Shown here piece by piece: positions 52,290 through 61,194 of a stretch of DNA of 64,000 nucleotides. The position numbers and the translations under genes are program-made. This DNA is from Sphingomonas profundi. GTDB lineage: Bacteria; Pseudomonadota; Alphaproteobacteria; Sphingomonadales; Sphingomonadaceae. The stretch is taken from contig NZ_CP046535.1 of NCBI RefSeq assembly GCF_009739515.1, positions 3,767,501 through 3,831,500 of the forward strand, read 5' to 3'. The notes below the pieces were generated by a model that saw only the letters and a list, made by a program, of their open reading frames with translations, did no database searches and was not told the DNA's origin. The first letter of the stretch is position 1. The number at the start of each line of letters is the position of its first letter.

Positions 52290-53663
52290 ATGCCGAAACG
52301 GGAGGCGAGCGTGAACTTCACGGCCGAGATGCGCGACGGGCCGTTCCGCCCGCGGCAGGCGCTGGCGATCGCCGTGCTGGGCCTGCTAATCCTGTTCGAC
52401 GGAATGGACACGCAGATGCTGGGGCTGGTGGCGCACGATCTGATGCGCGATCTCGGCCTGCCGCTCGCCCGCTTCGGCTTGATCTTCTCGATCGGTCTGC
52501 TGGGCGGCGTGATCGGTGCGATGGTGATGAGCCCGCTGGCGGATCGGGTGCTGGGGCGCAAGGCGATCACGGTGGGGGCGATGACCGTCGCCGGGATCGC
52601 GACTCTGGCGACGCCGCTGGTGGGCAATCTCCCTGAGCTGATCGCCGTGCGCCTGCTCGCGGGCATGAGCCTGGGCGCGGTGATCCCCAGCATCTTCACG
52701 CTCGTGTCCGAATATTCGCCGCAGCGCTACACGCGGCCGATCACGGCCGGGCTGGTGGCCTTCATGCCGCTGGGGTCGTTCATCGGCGGAGTGATCGGGC
52801 GGGCGGTGGTGCCGGCGTTCGGCTGGCAGGCCCTGCTCTACGTCGGCGGCGTGCTGACGCTGGGCCTGGCGCTGCTCGCGGCCCTCGCCGTGCCCGAATC
52901 GGTTCAGTTCCTGCTGCGGGTGAAGCGCGATGTGCCGCGCGCGCTGGCGATCGCGCGGCGATTGCTGCCGGACCGTCCCATCGCCACCGTCACGATCGAC
53001 GACGAGGGCGCGGGCGAAGGCAAGCAGCCGATCGTCGCACTGTTCGTCGACGGGTTCTGGAAGTTCACGCTGCTGATCTGGGGCGCCTACGTCATCAACC
53101 AGGCGATCATCTATTTCGTGCTGAGCTGGACACCCGCCTTGCTCGCCAGATCGGGCATGGCGACCACGGCAGGGATGGACGCGGCCGCCACCTTCGGGAT
53201 CGGCGGCGCGCTCGGCACGGCGGCGCAGGGCTGGCTCGCGTCGCGCTTCAACATCTACCGGCTGATGCTGATAGAGATGGCGCTCTACATGGCGGCGATG
53301 CTGGCGCTGCCGCTGCTGCTGGGCGACGCCTTGCTCGCGCCGGCGGCGGTATTCTTCATCGCCTTCGGCATCTGCGCCTATCAGTCGGGCTATATCCTGA
53401 TCCTGGTCGAGACCTATCCCAACCATATCCGCACCACCGGCTTCGGCTGGGCGTTCGGCATCGGCCGTATCGGCGCGACGAGCGCGCCGGTGATCGCGGG
53501 CGCGCTGGTGGCGGCGGGCTGGAGCGCGGGCCAGATTTTCGTCGCGGCGGCGCTGCCGGGCGCGCTCAGCGCGCTGGCGCTGATGATCATCGCGATGCTG
53601 CTGCGCGCCCGCAGCGCGAGCGAACCCGCCGCGCCCGCCGCCCGCCCCGTACCGGCGCGCTAG
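52290..53663 (+). CDS. MFS transporter, aromatic acid:H+ symporter type
   Basis: A 457-residue permease of the AAHS family (PcaK, BenK, MhpT type). The TM1 motif DGMDTQMLG near residue 37 corresponds to the family's D-G-x-D, and SPLADRVLGRKA near residue 78 is the loop-2/3 motif. VRLLAGMSLGAVIPSIFTLVSEY follows in TM4. It lies between the TonB receptor and a carboxylesterase and likely imports an aromatic acid or ester-derived acid. Confidence 0.88.
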   Translation: MPKREASVNFTAEMRDGPFRPRQALAIAVLGLLILFDGMDTQMLGLVAHDLMRDLGLPLARFGLIFSIGLLGGVIGAMVMSPLADRVLGRKAITVGAMTVAGIATLATPLVGNLPELIAVRLLAGMSLGAVIPSIFTLVSEYSPQRYTRPITAGLVAFMPLGSFIGGVIGRAVVPAFGWQALLYVGGVLTLGLALLAALAVPESVQFLLRVKRDVPRALAIARRLLPDRPIATVTIDDEGAGEGKQPIVALFVDGFWKFTLLIWGAYVINQAIIYFVLSWTPALLARSGMATTAGMDAAATFGIGGALGTAAQGWLASRFNIYRLMLIEMALYMAAMLALPLLLGDALLAPAAVFFIAFGICAYQSGYILILVETYPNHIRTTGFGWAFGIGRIGATSAPVIAGALVAAGWSAGQIFVAAALPGALSALALMIIAMLLRARSASEPAAPAARPVPAR

Positions 53664-53673
53664 GGTCCGGGCG

Positions 53674-55131
53674 ATGCGTGACGCGCCGATCGTGGAAACG
53701 GACCAGGGCCGCGTCGTCGGCGCGTCCGCCGCGCCCGAGTGCTGGGCCTATCTCGGCATCCCCTACGCCGCCCCTCCGGTGGGACCCGGGCGGTGGCGCC
53801 CGCCCGCGCCTGCGGCGGCGTGGACGGGCATCCGCGACGCGACCGCCTTCGGCCCCGATCCGATCCAGCCGCCGGGCCTGCGGCGCTCACGCGCGCCGGC
53901 GATGGACGAGGACTGCCTGTACCTGAACGTCTGGACGCCCAAGGAGCGTCGCACGGGCGGCTGGCCGGTTCTCGTCTGGTCGTGCGGCGGGGCCTTCACC
54001 TTCGGCAGTGGCGCCTTCGCCGAGGAGGATCCCGCCCGGCTTGCCGCGCGCGGCGCGGTGGTCGTCTCGTTCAACGTGCGGCTGGGCGTGTTCGGCTTCC
54101 TCGCGCATCCCGCGCTCAGCGCAGAGGCGGCGCACGGCACGTCGGGCAATTACGGCCTGATGGATCAGGGTGCGGCGTTCGGCTGGGTGCGACGGAACGT
54201 GGCCGGCTTCGGCGGCGATCCCGATCGCATCACCTTTTTCGGCGAATCCGCAGGCGCCACGATGGGGGCGCTGCTGCTTGCCTCGCCGCAGGTGGCGCGG
54301 CCCTACGAGCGGGCGATCCTGATGTCGCCGGGATCGTTCAGCGCCTTGCTGCCGCGCGAGGAGGCCGAGCGTCACGGCGCAGGGCTGGGCGCGACCGCCG
54401 CGGAGATCCGCGCCATCCCCGCCGAAGCGCTGGCCGAGCGCGCGCGGGGCCTCGCGCCCGTCTCGCCCAGCCTGTGGCTCGCCCGGCCGCTCCGCCCGAT
54501 CGCCGACGGTTGGTTCCTGCCCGCGGGGACGCGGTTCGCCGCCGGGCGCTTCGCCGCAGTTCCCGCGATCATCGGCACGAACGAGGACGAGGGGCATTTC
54601 TTCGGCCCGCGCATGGCGATCCGCACCGTGGCGGAGTATGAGGCGTTCGTCGCCGCGATCTTCGGGCGCAACGCGGGCGCGGCGCTCGCTTGTTATCCGG
54701 TGGCGAACGACGCCGAGGTGCCGGCGATGTTCGCGGCGCTCTACGGCGACCGCGGCTTCACCTATCCGGTCGATGCGCTGGCGCGCGCCTTCGCCGCCGA
54801 AGCACCGGTCTTCCGCTACGTCTACGCCTACCGCCACGGCCGGAGCGATCGGCCGCCGACCCATTCGGAGCAGACCGGCGTGCTGCTCGACACCCTGCCG
54901 CACGAGCGGCCCGAGGATGCGACCATGGCCGATCTGATGGCGCGATACTGGCTGGCCTTTGCTGCGGGCGGCGATCCGAATGCGCCCGGCCTGCCATACT
55001 GGCCGCGCTATGCCACCGGCGCGGAAGATCATCTCCGGCTGGACGCGCCGCCGTCGCGCGGGTCGGCATGGCGGGCGGAGGCGGTGCGGTTCATCGCCAC
55101 GCACGCGACGGATCAGGGAGGGGAGGCGTGA
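53674..55131 (+). CDS. Type B carboxylesterase
   Basis: A 485-residue alpha/beta hydrolase of the carboxylesterase/para-nitrobenzyl esterase family. The nucleophile Ser is in FFGESAGA near residue 192, the acid is in GTNEDEG near residue 307 and the His in PPTHSEQ near residue 400. The oxyanion segment reads WSCGGAF where most relatives have HGGGF, so a Cys replaces the conserved His. No signal peptide is visible. In this cluster it would release an aromatic acid or alcohol from an ester. It ends 1 nt inside the next gene (TGATG). Confidence 0.88.
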   Translation: MRDAPIVETDQGRVVGASAAPECWAYLGIPYAAPPVGPGRWRPPAPAAAWTGIRDATAFGPDPIQPPGLRRSRAPAMDEDCLYLNVWTPKERRTGGWPVLVWSCGGAFTFGSGAFAEEDPARLAARGAVVVSFNVRLGVFGFLAHPALSAEAAHGTSGNYGLMDQGAAFGWVRRNVAGFGGDPDRITFFGESAGATMGALLLASPQVARPYERAILMSPGSFSALLPREEAERHGAGLGATAAEIRAIPAEALAERARGLAPVSPSLWLARPLRPIADGWFLPAGTRFAAGRFAAVPAIIGTNEDEGHFFGPRMAIRTVAEYEAFVAAIFGRNAGAALACYPVANDAEVPAMFAALYGDRGFTYPVDALARAFAAEAPVFRYVYAYRHGRSDRPPTHSEQTGVLLDTLPHERPEDATMADLMARYWLAFAAGGDPNAPGLPYWPRYATGAEDHLRLDAPPSRGSAWRAEAVRFIATHATDQGGEA

Positions 55132-56546
55132 TGATGCCACGGCGGGATGTGCTTGCCGGCGCGGGGGCGATGGCCGCATCGGTCGCAACGGGGATGCGCG
55201 TGGAGGCACGCACGCCCGATCGCCGGGCGATCGCGGCGCTGCGCGGCCGCCTGTCGGGCGCCCTGTTCCTCCCGGGAGACGCCGCCTACCCCACCGTCCG
55301 GCAGGGCAAGGGCACGACGCCGGTGGAGGATCGCCGCCCGGCGGTGATCGTGCAGCCGGATAGCCCTGCCGACGTCGCCCGCGCGCTGGAGTTCGCGCGC
55401 ACGCAGCAGCTCGGCGTGGCGGTTCGTTCCGGCGGGCACGATCTGCTCGGCGCATCGACGCCGGACGGGGGAGTGCTGATCGATCTGGCACGGCTCGACC
55501 GGCTTGCGCTCGACCCCGCGGCCCGCACGCTCCACGCCGGCGGCGGAGCGCGAGCGGGCGCGCTGACCGCGGCCGGCGCGCCGTACGGGCTGGTCCCGAC
55601 CCTTGGCATGAATCCGAATGTCGGCATCGGCGGGCTGACGCTCGGCGGGGGGGTGGGCTGGCTGAGCGGAACGTGTGGCGCGACCGTGGACAATCTCCTG
55701 TCGGTCGACCTTGTCACCGCCGACGGGAGACTGCTGCGTGCGGATGCGGATGAGCATCCGGACCTGTTCTGGGCGCTGCGCGGCGGCGGCGGCAACTTCG
55801 GCGTGGCCACCGGCTTCACCTACCGGCTGCACTCCGTGCCGCAGGTGCTGGCGGGCGATATCGGCTTCCGGGCCGATCCCGCGGCGCTCCTGCGCTTCCT
55901 GCGGGACTATCTGGCGCGAAGCCCCGACGCGCTGGAGATCGGCGTCCTGTTCACGCTGGGCAAGACCCCGATGGCGATCGTGCGGCTGTGCTGGTCCGGC
56001 GAGCTTGCGGCGGGGGAGAAGGCGCTCGCGCCGCTGCGCGCCTTTGCGCCCGCGGTGATCGACACGGTGAAGGCGCAGGGCTTCGCCGCTTTCGCGGGCG
56101 CCGCGCCGCGGTTCGACACGATGTTCCTGCGCGGCGGCGAGTTCGCGGGGCTGAGCGAGCCGGTGATCGAGACCTTCGCCGGGATCGTAGCCGCAGGGGG
56201 GCCGCAGGACTGCATGATCGGCGTGCTCCACTACATCCATGGCGCGCTATGCCGCGCGCCGGCGGAGGCGACGCCGTTTCTGCGCGCCGAGGGCAACATC
56301 CTCTACAACATCGTGGCGCCGTGGCAGGGACGTGAGGCCGTACCCGACAAGATGGCCTGGGCGATCTCCGCCTCCGAAGCGCTGCGTCCGGTGAACGCCG
56401 CGCGCATCTATCCCAACTATCTGAGCTACGACGGGGAGGATTATGTGCGGGCGGCGTTCGGGCCGCATTACGACCGGCTCCGCGCGGTGAAGCGCCGCTA
56501 CGATCCCGCCAATGTCTTCCGCAACAACCGCAACATCCGGGCCTGA
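55131..56546 (+). CDS. FAD-linked oxidase, berberine-bridge type, with Tat-like signal
   Basis: A 471-residue flavoprotein. The N-terminus MMPRRDVLAGAGAM looks like a twin-arginine export signal. The FAD_binding_4 domain has VRSGGHD near residue 101, where His is the likely covalent flavin ligand. The second covalent ligand (Cys in bicovalent members) is absent; the position reads ATVDNL. The C-terminal BBE segment is YPNYLSYDGEDYV and DPANVFRNNRNI. It follows the esterase and precedes an aldehyde dehydrogenase, so a plausible job is oxidising an alcohol released by the esterase. Substrate is inferred. Confidence 0.84.
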   Translation: MMPRRDVLAGAGAMAASVATGMRVEARTPDRRAIAALRGRLSGALFLPGDAAYPTVRQGKGTTPVEDRRPAVIVQPDSPADVARALEFARTQQLGVAVRSGGHDLLGASTPDGGVLIDLARLDRLALDPAARTLHAGGGARAGALTAAGAPYGLVPTLGMNPNVGIGGLTLGGGVGWLSGTCGATVDNLLSVDLVTADGRLLRADADEHPDLFWALRGGGGNFGVATGFTYRLHSVPQVLAGDIGFRADPAALLRFLRDYLARSPDALEIGVLFTLGKTPMAIVRLCWSGELAAGEKALAPLRAFAPAVIDTVKAQGFAAFAGAAPRFDTMFLRGGEFAGLSEPVIETFAGIVAAGGPQDCMIGVLHYIHGALCRAPAEATPFLRAEGNILYNIVAPWQGREAVPDKMAWAISASEALRPVNAARIYPNYLSYDGEDYVRAAFGPHYDRLRAVKRRYDPANVFRNNRNIRA

Positions 56547-56561
56547 TCCGAGGAGCATGCC

Positions 56562-58031
56562 GTGAAGCTGAACGAACAGGACGAGGCGACCGCCACAGCG
56601 GCGACGCTGCTGATCGACGGCGCGTGGCGCGAAGCGGCGTCGGGCCAGACCTTCGCCAGCCTGAACCCCGCCGACGAGCGGGTGATCGGGCATGTCAGCG
56701 CCGGCGACGCACGCGACGTGGACGCCGCCGTCGCTGCGGCGCGCGCTGCCTTCGAGGAACGGCGCTGGCTCAGCCTGCCGCCGCCGCAGCGGGCGCGCAT
56801 CCTGCACGCCGTCGCCGACCGGATCGAGATGGAGCTGGACACGCTGGCCGAGAACGAGGTGCGCGAGAACGGGATGCCGCTGACGATGGCACGCGCCACC
56901 ATCGGTGGCGGCGCGCAGGCTTTCCGCTACTTCGCGGGCTGGATCGGCAAGATCCACGGCCAGACGGGCGAGATGGCCCAAGGCGAGCAATATTTCGGCT
57001 ACACGCTGAAGGAGCCGGTGGGCGTGGCGGCGCTGATCGTGCCGTGGAACGGGCCGTTCATGATGGCCTGCCACAAGCTTGCGCCCGCGCTCGCGGCCGG
57101 ATGCACCACCGTGCTGAAGCCGGCCGAGGATACCTCGCTCAACACGCTCAACCTGGTTCGGATCGTCCTGGACGCGGGCGTGCCGGCGGGTGTGGTGAAC
57201 CTCGTCACCGGGCTGGGATCGGTCGCCGGCGCCGCGCTGGTCGCGCACCCTGATGTCGACAAGGTGAGCTTCACCGGCTCGACCCCGGTCGGCCGCCAGA
57301 TCGTGCAGGCGGCGGCCGGCAACTTCAAGCGGGTAACGCTGGAGCTGGGCGGCAAGTCGCCCGTCATCGTGCTGGACGACGCCGATCTGGCGCTCGCGGT
57401 GCCGGCGGTGCTCAACGGGATCATGGCCAATTCGGGCCAAGCCTGCGTGGCAGGCTCGCGCCTCTATGCGCAGCGCGGCATCTACGACCGGCTTATCGCG
57501 GCGGTGGCGGAGGCCGCCGGCAAGCTCGTGATCGGCGACGGGCTGAGCGCGGGCACGCAGATGGGGCCGGTCATATCGGCGAAGCAATTCGAGCGCGTCA
57601 TGGGCTATATCGAGGGCGGCGTCGCTGAGGGCGCGGAGCTCGTCTCGGGCGGCAAGCGCCGAGGCGAGACCGGCTTCTTCATCGAGCCGACCATCTTCTC
57701 GCACGCGCCGCACGACGCGACAGTGATGCGCGAGGAGATTTTCGGCCCGGTACTCTCCGCCACGCCGTTCGACGATCTGGGCTGGGCGATCGCGCAGGCG
57801 AACGACACGCGCTACGGGCTGGCAGGCGCGGTTTATACGCGATCGCTGGAGAAGGCGCACACCGTGGCGCGGGCAGTGCGGGCGGGCAATCTCTGGATCA
57901 ACTGCTACAGCGTGCAGGATTTCTCGCTGCCGTTTGGTGGGTACAAGGAATCCGGCTGGGGCCGCGAACGCGGAGCGATGGGGCTGGAAGCGTTCATGGA
58001 GAACAAGTCGGTCGTCGCGCGCCTCTACTAG
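56562..58031 (+). CDS. Aldehyde dehydrogenase
   Basis: A 489-residue NAD(P)-dependent aldehyde dehydrogenase. It shows VPWNGPFMMACHKLAPALAA near residue 160, the general base Glu in LELGGKSP, the nucleophile Cys in NSGQACVAGSRL near residue 298, and PFGGYKESGWGRERG at the C-terminus. GTG at 56562 has AGGAG 6 nt upstream. It ends the rightward set that starts with the TonB receptor, and likely oxidises the aldehyde product of the preceding FAD oxidase. Confidence 0.9.
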   Translation: MKLNEQDEATATAATLLIDGAWREAASGQTFASLNPADERVIGHVSAGDARDVDAAVAAARAAFEERRWLSLPPPQRARILHAVADRIEMELDTLAENEVRENGMPLTMARATIGGGAQAFRYFAGWIGKIHGQTGEMAQGEQYFGYTLKEPVGVAALIVPWNGPFMMACHKLAPALAAGCTTVLKPAEDTSLNTLNLVRIVLDAGVPAGVVNLVTGLGSVAGAALVAHPDVDKVSFTGSTPVGRQIVQAAAGNFKRVTLELGGKSPVIVLDDADLALAVPAVLNGIMANSGQACVAGSRLYAQRGIYDRLIAAVAEAAGKLVIGDGLSAGTQMGPVISAKQFERVMGYIEGGVAEGAELVSGGKRRGETGFFIEPTIFSHAPHDATVMREEIFGPVLSATPFDDLGWAIAQANDTRYGLAGAVYTRSLEKAHTVARAVRAGNLWINCYSVQDFSLPFGGYKESGWGRERGAMGLEAFMENKSVVARLY

Positions 58032-58039
58032 CGGCCAGT

Positions 58040-58067
58040 GCGGCGTCCGGCAGGGCCGCGACGCCGC
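58040..58067. terminator. Bidirectional terminator hairpin
   Basis: The 8-bp stem GCGGCGTC/GACGCCGC encloses a 12-base loop that contains a further CGG/CCG pairing. It lies in the 45-base gap between the aldehyde dehydrogenase and the convergent Rieske gene. Confidence 0.6.
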
Positions 58068-58076
58068 GTTATCCGA

Positions 58077-59126
58077 TCAGCGCATTTCCTGCCGGATCAG
58101 GCGGTCCAGCACGCGCCGTGCGAGGATCGCGCCGCTGTCGTTCGACAGGACCAGCGGCTCCATCTCCCAGAAGCCGCGACCGCCCATGTTGGCCTGGACG
58201 TCTTCCAGCATCACGCCGTCCTCGCTCTCGAACACCTTGAGCGCGAGCTGGAGCATCTGCTTGCGTTCCGCCTCGCCATTTTCGAAGAAATAGTGGGTCG
58301 TTCTGGCGGTCTCCGGCGTCATGATGTGCACGCCGGCTTTCTTCTTCAGCGATGCGGGATCGCCCGCCAGCTGCACCTCGTTGCGGATGATCATCACGCC
58401 GGCAGGATACCAGCTCACCTCGAAGCGGGTGTGGACGTCGGCATGGTCACGCAAGGGCCGCTGCAGCACCATGCCCTTCCCCTCGAACGCCCACTCGATG
58501 GTCACGGCGTCCCCGTGCAGCCGCGCCTTCGCCGGCGAACCCGCGAGTTCGCCCGCGGTGCCAAGCGTTGCGTGGTGCAGGAAATCCGAGTGGCTGAGAT
58601 CGAGGATGTTGTCGGAGGCGAGTTGGTAGTTGGCCGGCGTGAGCAGATAGCCGGGGGCGCGATCCGCGGGCGACGGCGTGTCGAGAAACGAGAGGTCCGG
58701 AATGCTCGCGGGATCGGCCGCCTCCGCGTCACCCGGCCAGATCCACAGTGCGCCGTGGCGCTCCACCAGCGGATAGCTGTGGACCCGCGCCCGCTCCGCG
58801 ATGCGGCCGTCGCCGTGCGGGTTGAGCACGCACCGGCCGGCCATGTCGAAGCGCAGACCGTGATAGGGGCACTCCACCAGCCCGTCCTGAAACCGGCCGG
58901 CGCTGAGCGATGCGAAGCGATGGGGGCAGACATTGCCGATCGCGGCCGCCCTCTCCTCCTCGTCGCGCATCAGCAGGATCGGGCGATCGAGCAGGATGCG
59001 CTTCATGTGCGTGCCCGGCGGAAGTTCGCTGCCCCAGGCCGCGACATACCAGCAGTTGCGCAGGAACGCAGGCGCCGCACCGTTGGCGTGCTTGGCGGAA
59101 GGTTGGTCTTTCATGTCCATGGCCAT
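58077..59126 (-). CDS. VanA-like Rieske oxygenase
   Basis: A 349-residue oxygenase of the vanillate O-demethylase/toluenesulfonate monooxygenase group. Rieske ligands are Cys67 and His69 (CPHRF) and Cys86 and His89 (CPYHG). The iron site is in DNILDLSHSDFLHH with His179 and His184. It probably demethylates a methoxy aromatic or hydroxylates a methyl group. Translation may begin at either of two ATGs (59126 or 59120). No VanB-type reductase is adjacent. It is convergent with the aldehyde dehydrogenase. Confidence 0.88.
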   Translation of the reverse strand: MAMDMKDQPSAKHANGAAPAFLRNCWYVAAWGSELPPGTHMKRILLDRPILLMRDEEERAAAIGNVCPHRFASLSAGRFQDGLVECPYHGLRFDMAGRCVLNPHGDGRIAERARVHSYPLVERHGALWIWPGDAEAADPASIPDLSFLDTPSPADRAPGYLLTPANYQLASDNILDLSHSDFLHHATLGTAGELAGSPAKARLHGDAVTIEWAFEGKGMVLQRPLRDHADVHTRFEVSWYPAGVMIIRNEVQLAGDPASLKKKAGVHIMTPETARTTHYFFENGEAERKQMLQLALKVFESEDGVMLEDVQANMGGRGFWEMEPLVLSNDSGAILARRVLDRLIRQEMR

Positions 59127-59278
59127 CGACTCGTCCGGGATTAGGGATGCCCGCGTCTGCGGGGGTGGATAAGGATGTGCGATCAGTCCTTGGCAGGGCT
59201 GCAGCGACGCTCTCGCCGTCGCCGTCGCGGGTCATGATGCTCGGTCGCGGGATTGCTCTTCCGTTCGCGGTCTTGCGG

Positions 59279-59986
59279 TCATGCCGCCGCTTCTTCGATC
59301 AGCATCGCGGCCAGCTCATCCGGCCGATCGATCATCACCTCATGGCCGCAATCGATCGTCCGCGTCCGCCAGTCGGCGCGATCCACGAGCGCGGCGTGGA
59401 TGTCGCCCGAGCGACGGCGGGCGCGCAGGGCGTGGATGTAGGTTCGTGGCAGCGTCGGACCGCCGGCATGCTGGAACGATAGTGGCTCCGTGCAGGTCGC
59501 GAGCGGCTGCGCGGTCGTCAGGCTGTCTACCCAGGCGCGGTCGTCCGCCTGCTCGATGCCGAAACCTTCGGCGGAAATCGGCGGCACGCGATAGCCGTCC
59601 CCCTGCGCCCGCGCCTGGGCGATGACGGCCGCACCATTGCCCATCAGATCGAGGAAGCTCTGCCCGTGCTCGGGAACCGCGGCGTCCAGATAGATGAGAC
59701 GCCGAACCCGCTCCCGCGCCCGATCCGCCACGCCCGTGATGACCATGCCGCCATAGCTGTGCCCGCACAGGACCGCATCGGTGATCGATTCCCACCGCAG
59801 CACATTGACGATGTCGTTGATGTGGGTGGTCAGATCGATGCCGGGCGCGAGCAGGTGAGACCGCTCGCCGAGGCCGGTCAGCGTGGGAGTCCAGACGCGA
59901 TGTCCATGCCCGCGCAGGATGTCGGCAACCCTGCTCCAGCACCAGCCACCATGGAAGCCGCCATGAACGAGGACGAAGTCAGCCAC
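59279..59986 (-). CDS. Alpha/beta hydrolase (salicylate esterase/EstA-like)
   Basis: A 235-residue alpha/beta hydrolase. Nucleophile Ser is in CGHSYGGM near residue 82, the oxyanion region is VHGGFHGGWCW at residues 7-17, and the catalytic His is in DCGHEVMIDRPDELA near residue 215. The pattern matches plant methyl-salicylate-esterase-like bacterial hydrolases. GTG at 59986 has GGAG 10 nt upstream and is preferred to the reading from 60034. In this module it may hydrolyse an ester or a ring-cleavage intermediate. Confidence 0.85.
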   Translation of the reverse strand: MADFVLVHGGFHGGWCWSRVADILRGHGHRVWTPTLTGLGERSHLLAPGIDLTTHINDIVNVLRWESITDAVLCGHSYGGMVITGVADRARERVRRLIYLDAAVPEHGQSFLDLMGNGAAVIAQARAQGDGYRVPPISAEGFGIEQADDRAWVDSLTTAQPLATCTEPLSFQHAGGPTLPRTYIHALRARRRSGDIHAALVDRADWRTRTIDCGHEVMIDRPDELAAMLIEEAAA

Positions 59987-60089
59987 GGCGGCGATGCTCC
60001 ACCGTGATCGCGACAGCGGCGGACGCTCGGGCATCCGGCACGTCGAACAGGCGGCATGCTGAAAGGATCGGCATCATCTCCCTTTCTTT

Positions 60090-60200
60090 CTAGATCACTT
60101 GGTCGACCGCGATCTTGGCGTTCATGGTCCCTTCGATGGTCCGCTGCACGCCGGTTGGCACCGTCGCCGGGTGAACGACGCCGACCTCTTGCCGGCCCCG
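60090..60200 (-). pseudogene. Possible 3' remnant of a lost coding sequence
   Basis: In the 215-base gap between the hydrolase and VOC genes one frame on the minus strand reads ...QEVGVVHPATVPTGVQ, continues through RTIEGTMNAKIAVDQVI and stops at 60090. The composition looks like a natural protein C-terminus rather than random DNA, and a 12-residue piece has its own ATG. I do not recognise the family. It may be the tail of a deleted gene. Confidence 0.3.
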
Positions 60201-60201
60201 G

Positions 60202-61086
60202 CTAGCTGCGCATCAGCGCCGCACCCCAGCTGTTCAACGTACGCTCCTCATGCACCCAGTTCTTGATCGGTCTGGCGGCCTCGAGCCGCTCCAGCTCCGC
60301 CGAGAATTCCAGCCAGTTCCCGTCCGGATCGTTCACGAAGAAGAACAGGTTGTTGCCGGGGCCATGCCGCCCCGGGCCCCAGCGCAACTGCACGTGGTGG
60401 CTTGCGAAGCGATCGGCCCAGTCACGGATATTCGACCACGCCTCGATGTCGAAACAGAGGTGGTCCATGCGCTTGGCCGGTGCGCGGAACAGGGCCAGGC
60501 TGTGATGCTCCGGTCCGCAGTTCAGGAACGCTGACGTCAGATCACCGCTCGCGTCGCGTACATAATCCGACGCGGCGAAACCGATCACATCGCAGTAGAA
60601 GCGAACCAGATCGACCGTCGCATCGCTCGCGAAGACGATGTGCTGCAAACGGGCGGCGCCTCGCTCCTCGCCTACGGCCGGCGAGGCCGCTGCATACGAA
60701 CCGAACAGCAGCCGGTTGCCGTCCGGATCGCGGAGCGCGATCGCCGCGCCGAGCCTGTCATCGGCCGCAATCTCCTCGAACGGGATCGACGCGTTCGCCA
60801 ATCGGCCTCGGAGCCGGCCGACGCCGTCCGCTTCGGAAAGGGCGAATGCGACATGGTCGATGGTGTTGGCACGCCCCTCGACGATGGAAAGCCAGCGGCC
60901 GTCCATCCACCCGATCCATCCGCCCTGGTTCCATCCGCCCGAATATCCCATCACCTCGACATAGAACGCCGCTAGCCGCGCGATATCGGGCGAGGTAAGC
61001 GCGACGCCTGCGACATGGGCGGACAGGATGGGAGTGGTCCGGCCCGGCAGATCCGCCGCGATCGACACGCCTTCTTCGACCCTCAT
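60202..61086 (-). CDS. Type I extradiol dioxygenase (VOC family)
   Basis: A 294-residue two-domain VOC enzyme. The iron triad is complete: His149 (LQHIVF), His209 (MDHLCF) and Glu260 (NWLEFS), the same spacing as in BphC. His-His at 194-195 matches the conserved second-shell pair. ATG at 61086 follows GGGAGAGCG. It is divergent from the FAH hydrolase and shares the palindromic promoter region with it. It gives the third module a second ring-cleaving enzyme besides the LigB type. Confidence 0.87.
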   Translation of the reverse strand: MRVEEGVSIAADLPGRTTPILSAHVAGVALTSPDIARLAAFYVEVMGYSGGWNQGGWIGWMDGRWLSIVEGRANTIDHVAFALSEADGVGRLRGRLANASIPFEEIAADDRLGAAIALRDPDGNRLLFGSYAAASPAVGEERGAARLQHIVFASDATVDLVRFYCDVIGFAASDYVRDASGDLTSAFLNCGPEHHSLALFRAPAKRMDHLCFDIEAWSNIRDWADRFASHHVQLRWGPGRHGPGNNLFFFVNDPDGNWLEFSAELERLEAARPIKNWVHEERTLNSWGAALMRS

Positions 61087-61116
61087 TCCGCTCTCCCTCA
61101 CCGCGAACCGCGGCGC

Positions 61117-61149
61117 TTGACACTATTCACTCTGCTAGCATAACTTATG
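61117..61149 (+). promoter_or_regulatory. FAH hydrolase promoter with palindromic operator, site C
   Basis: TTGACA (61117-61122) is followed after 16 nt by CATAAC (61139-61144), inside the perfect palindrome CATAACTTATG (61139-61149). The layout is identical to site A. The start codon is 45 nt downstream, and the divergent dioxygenase starts at 61086. Confidence 0.62.
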
Positions 61150-61194
61150 GCTTGGATGCAATGGTGTGTTGGACACCGATGAGGAGGGGCAAGG

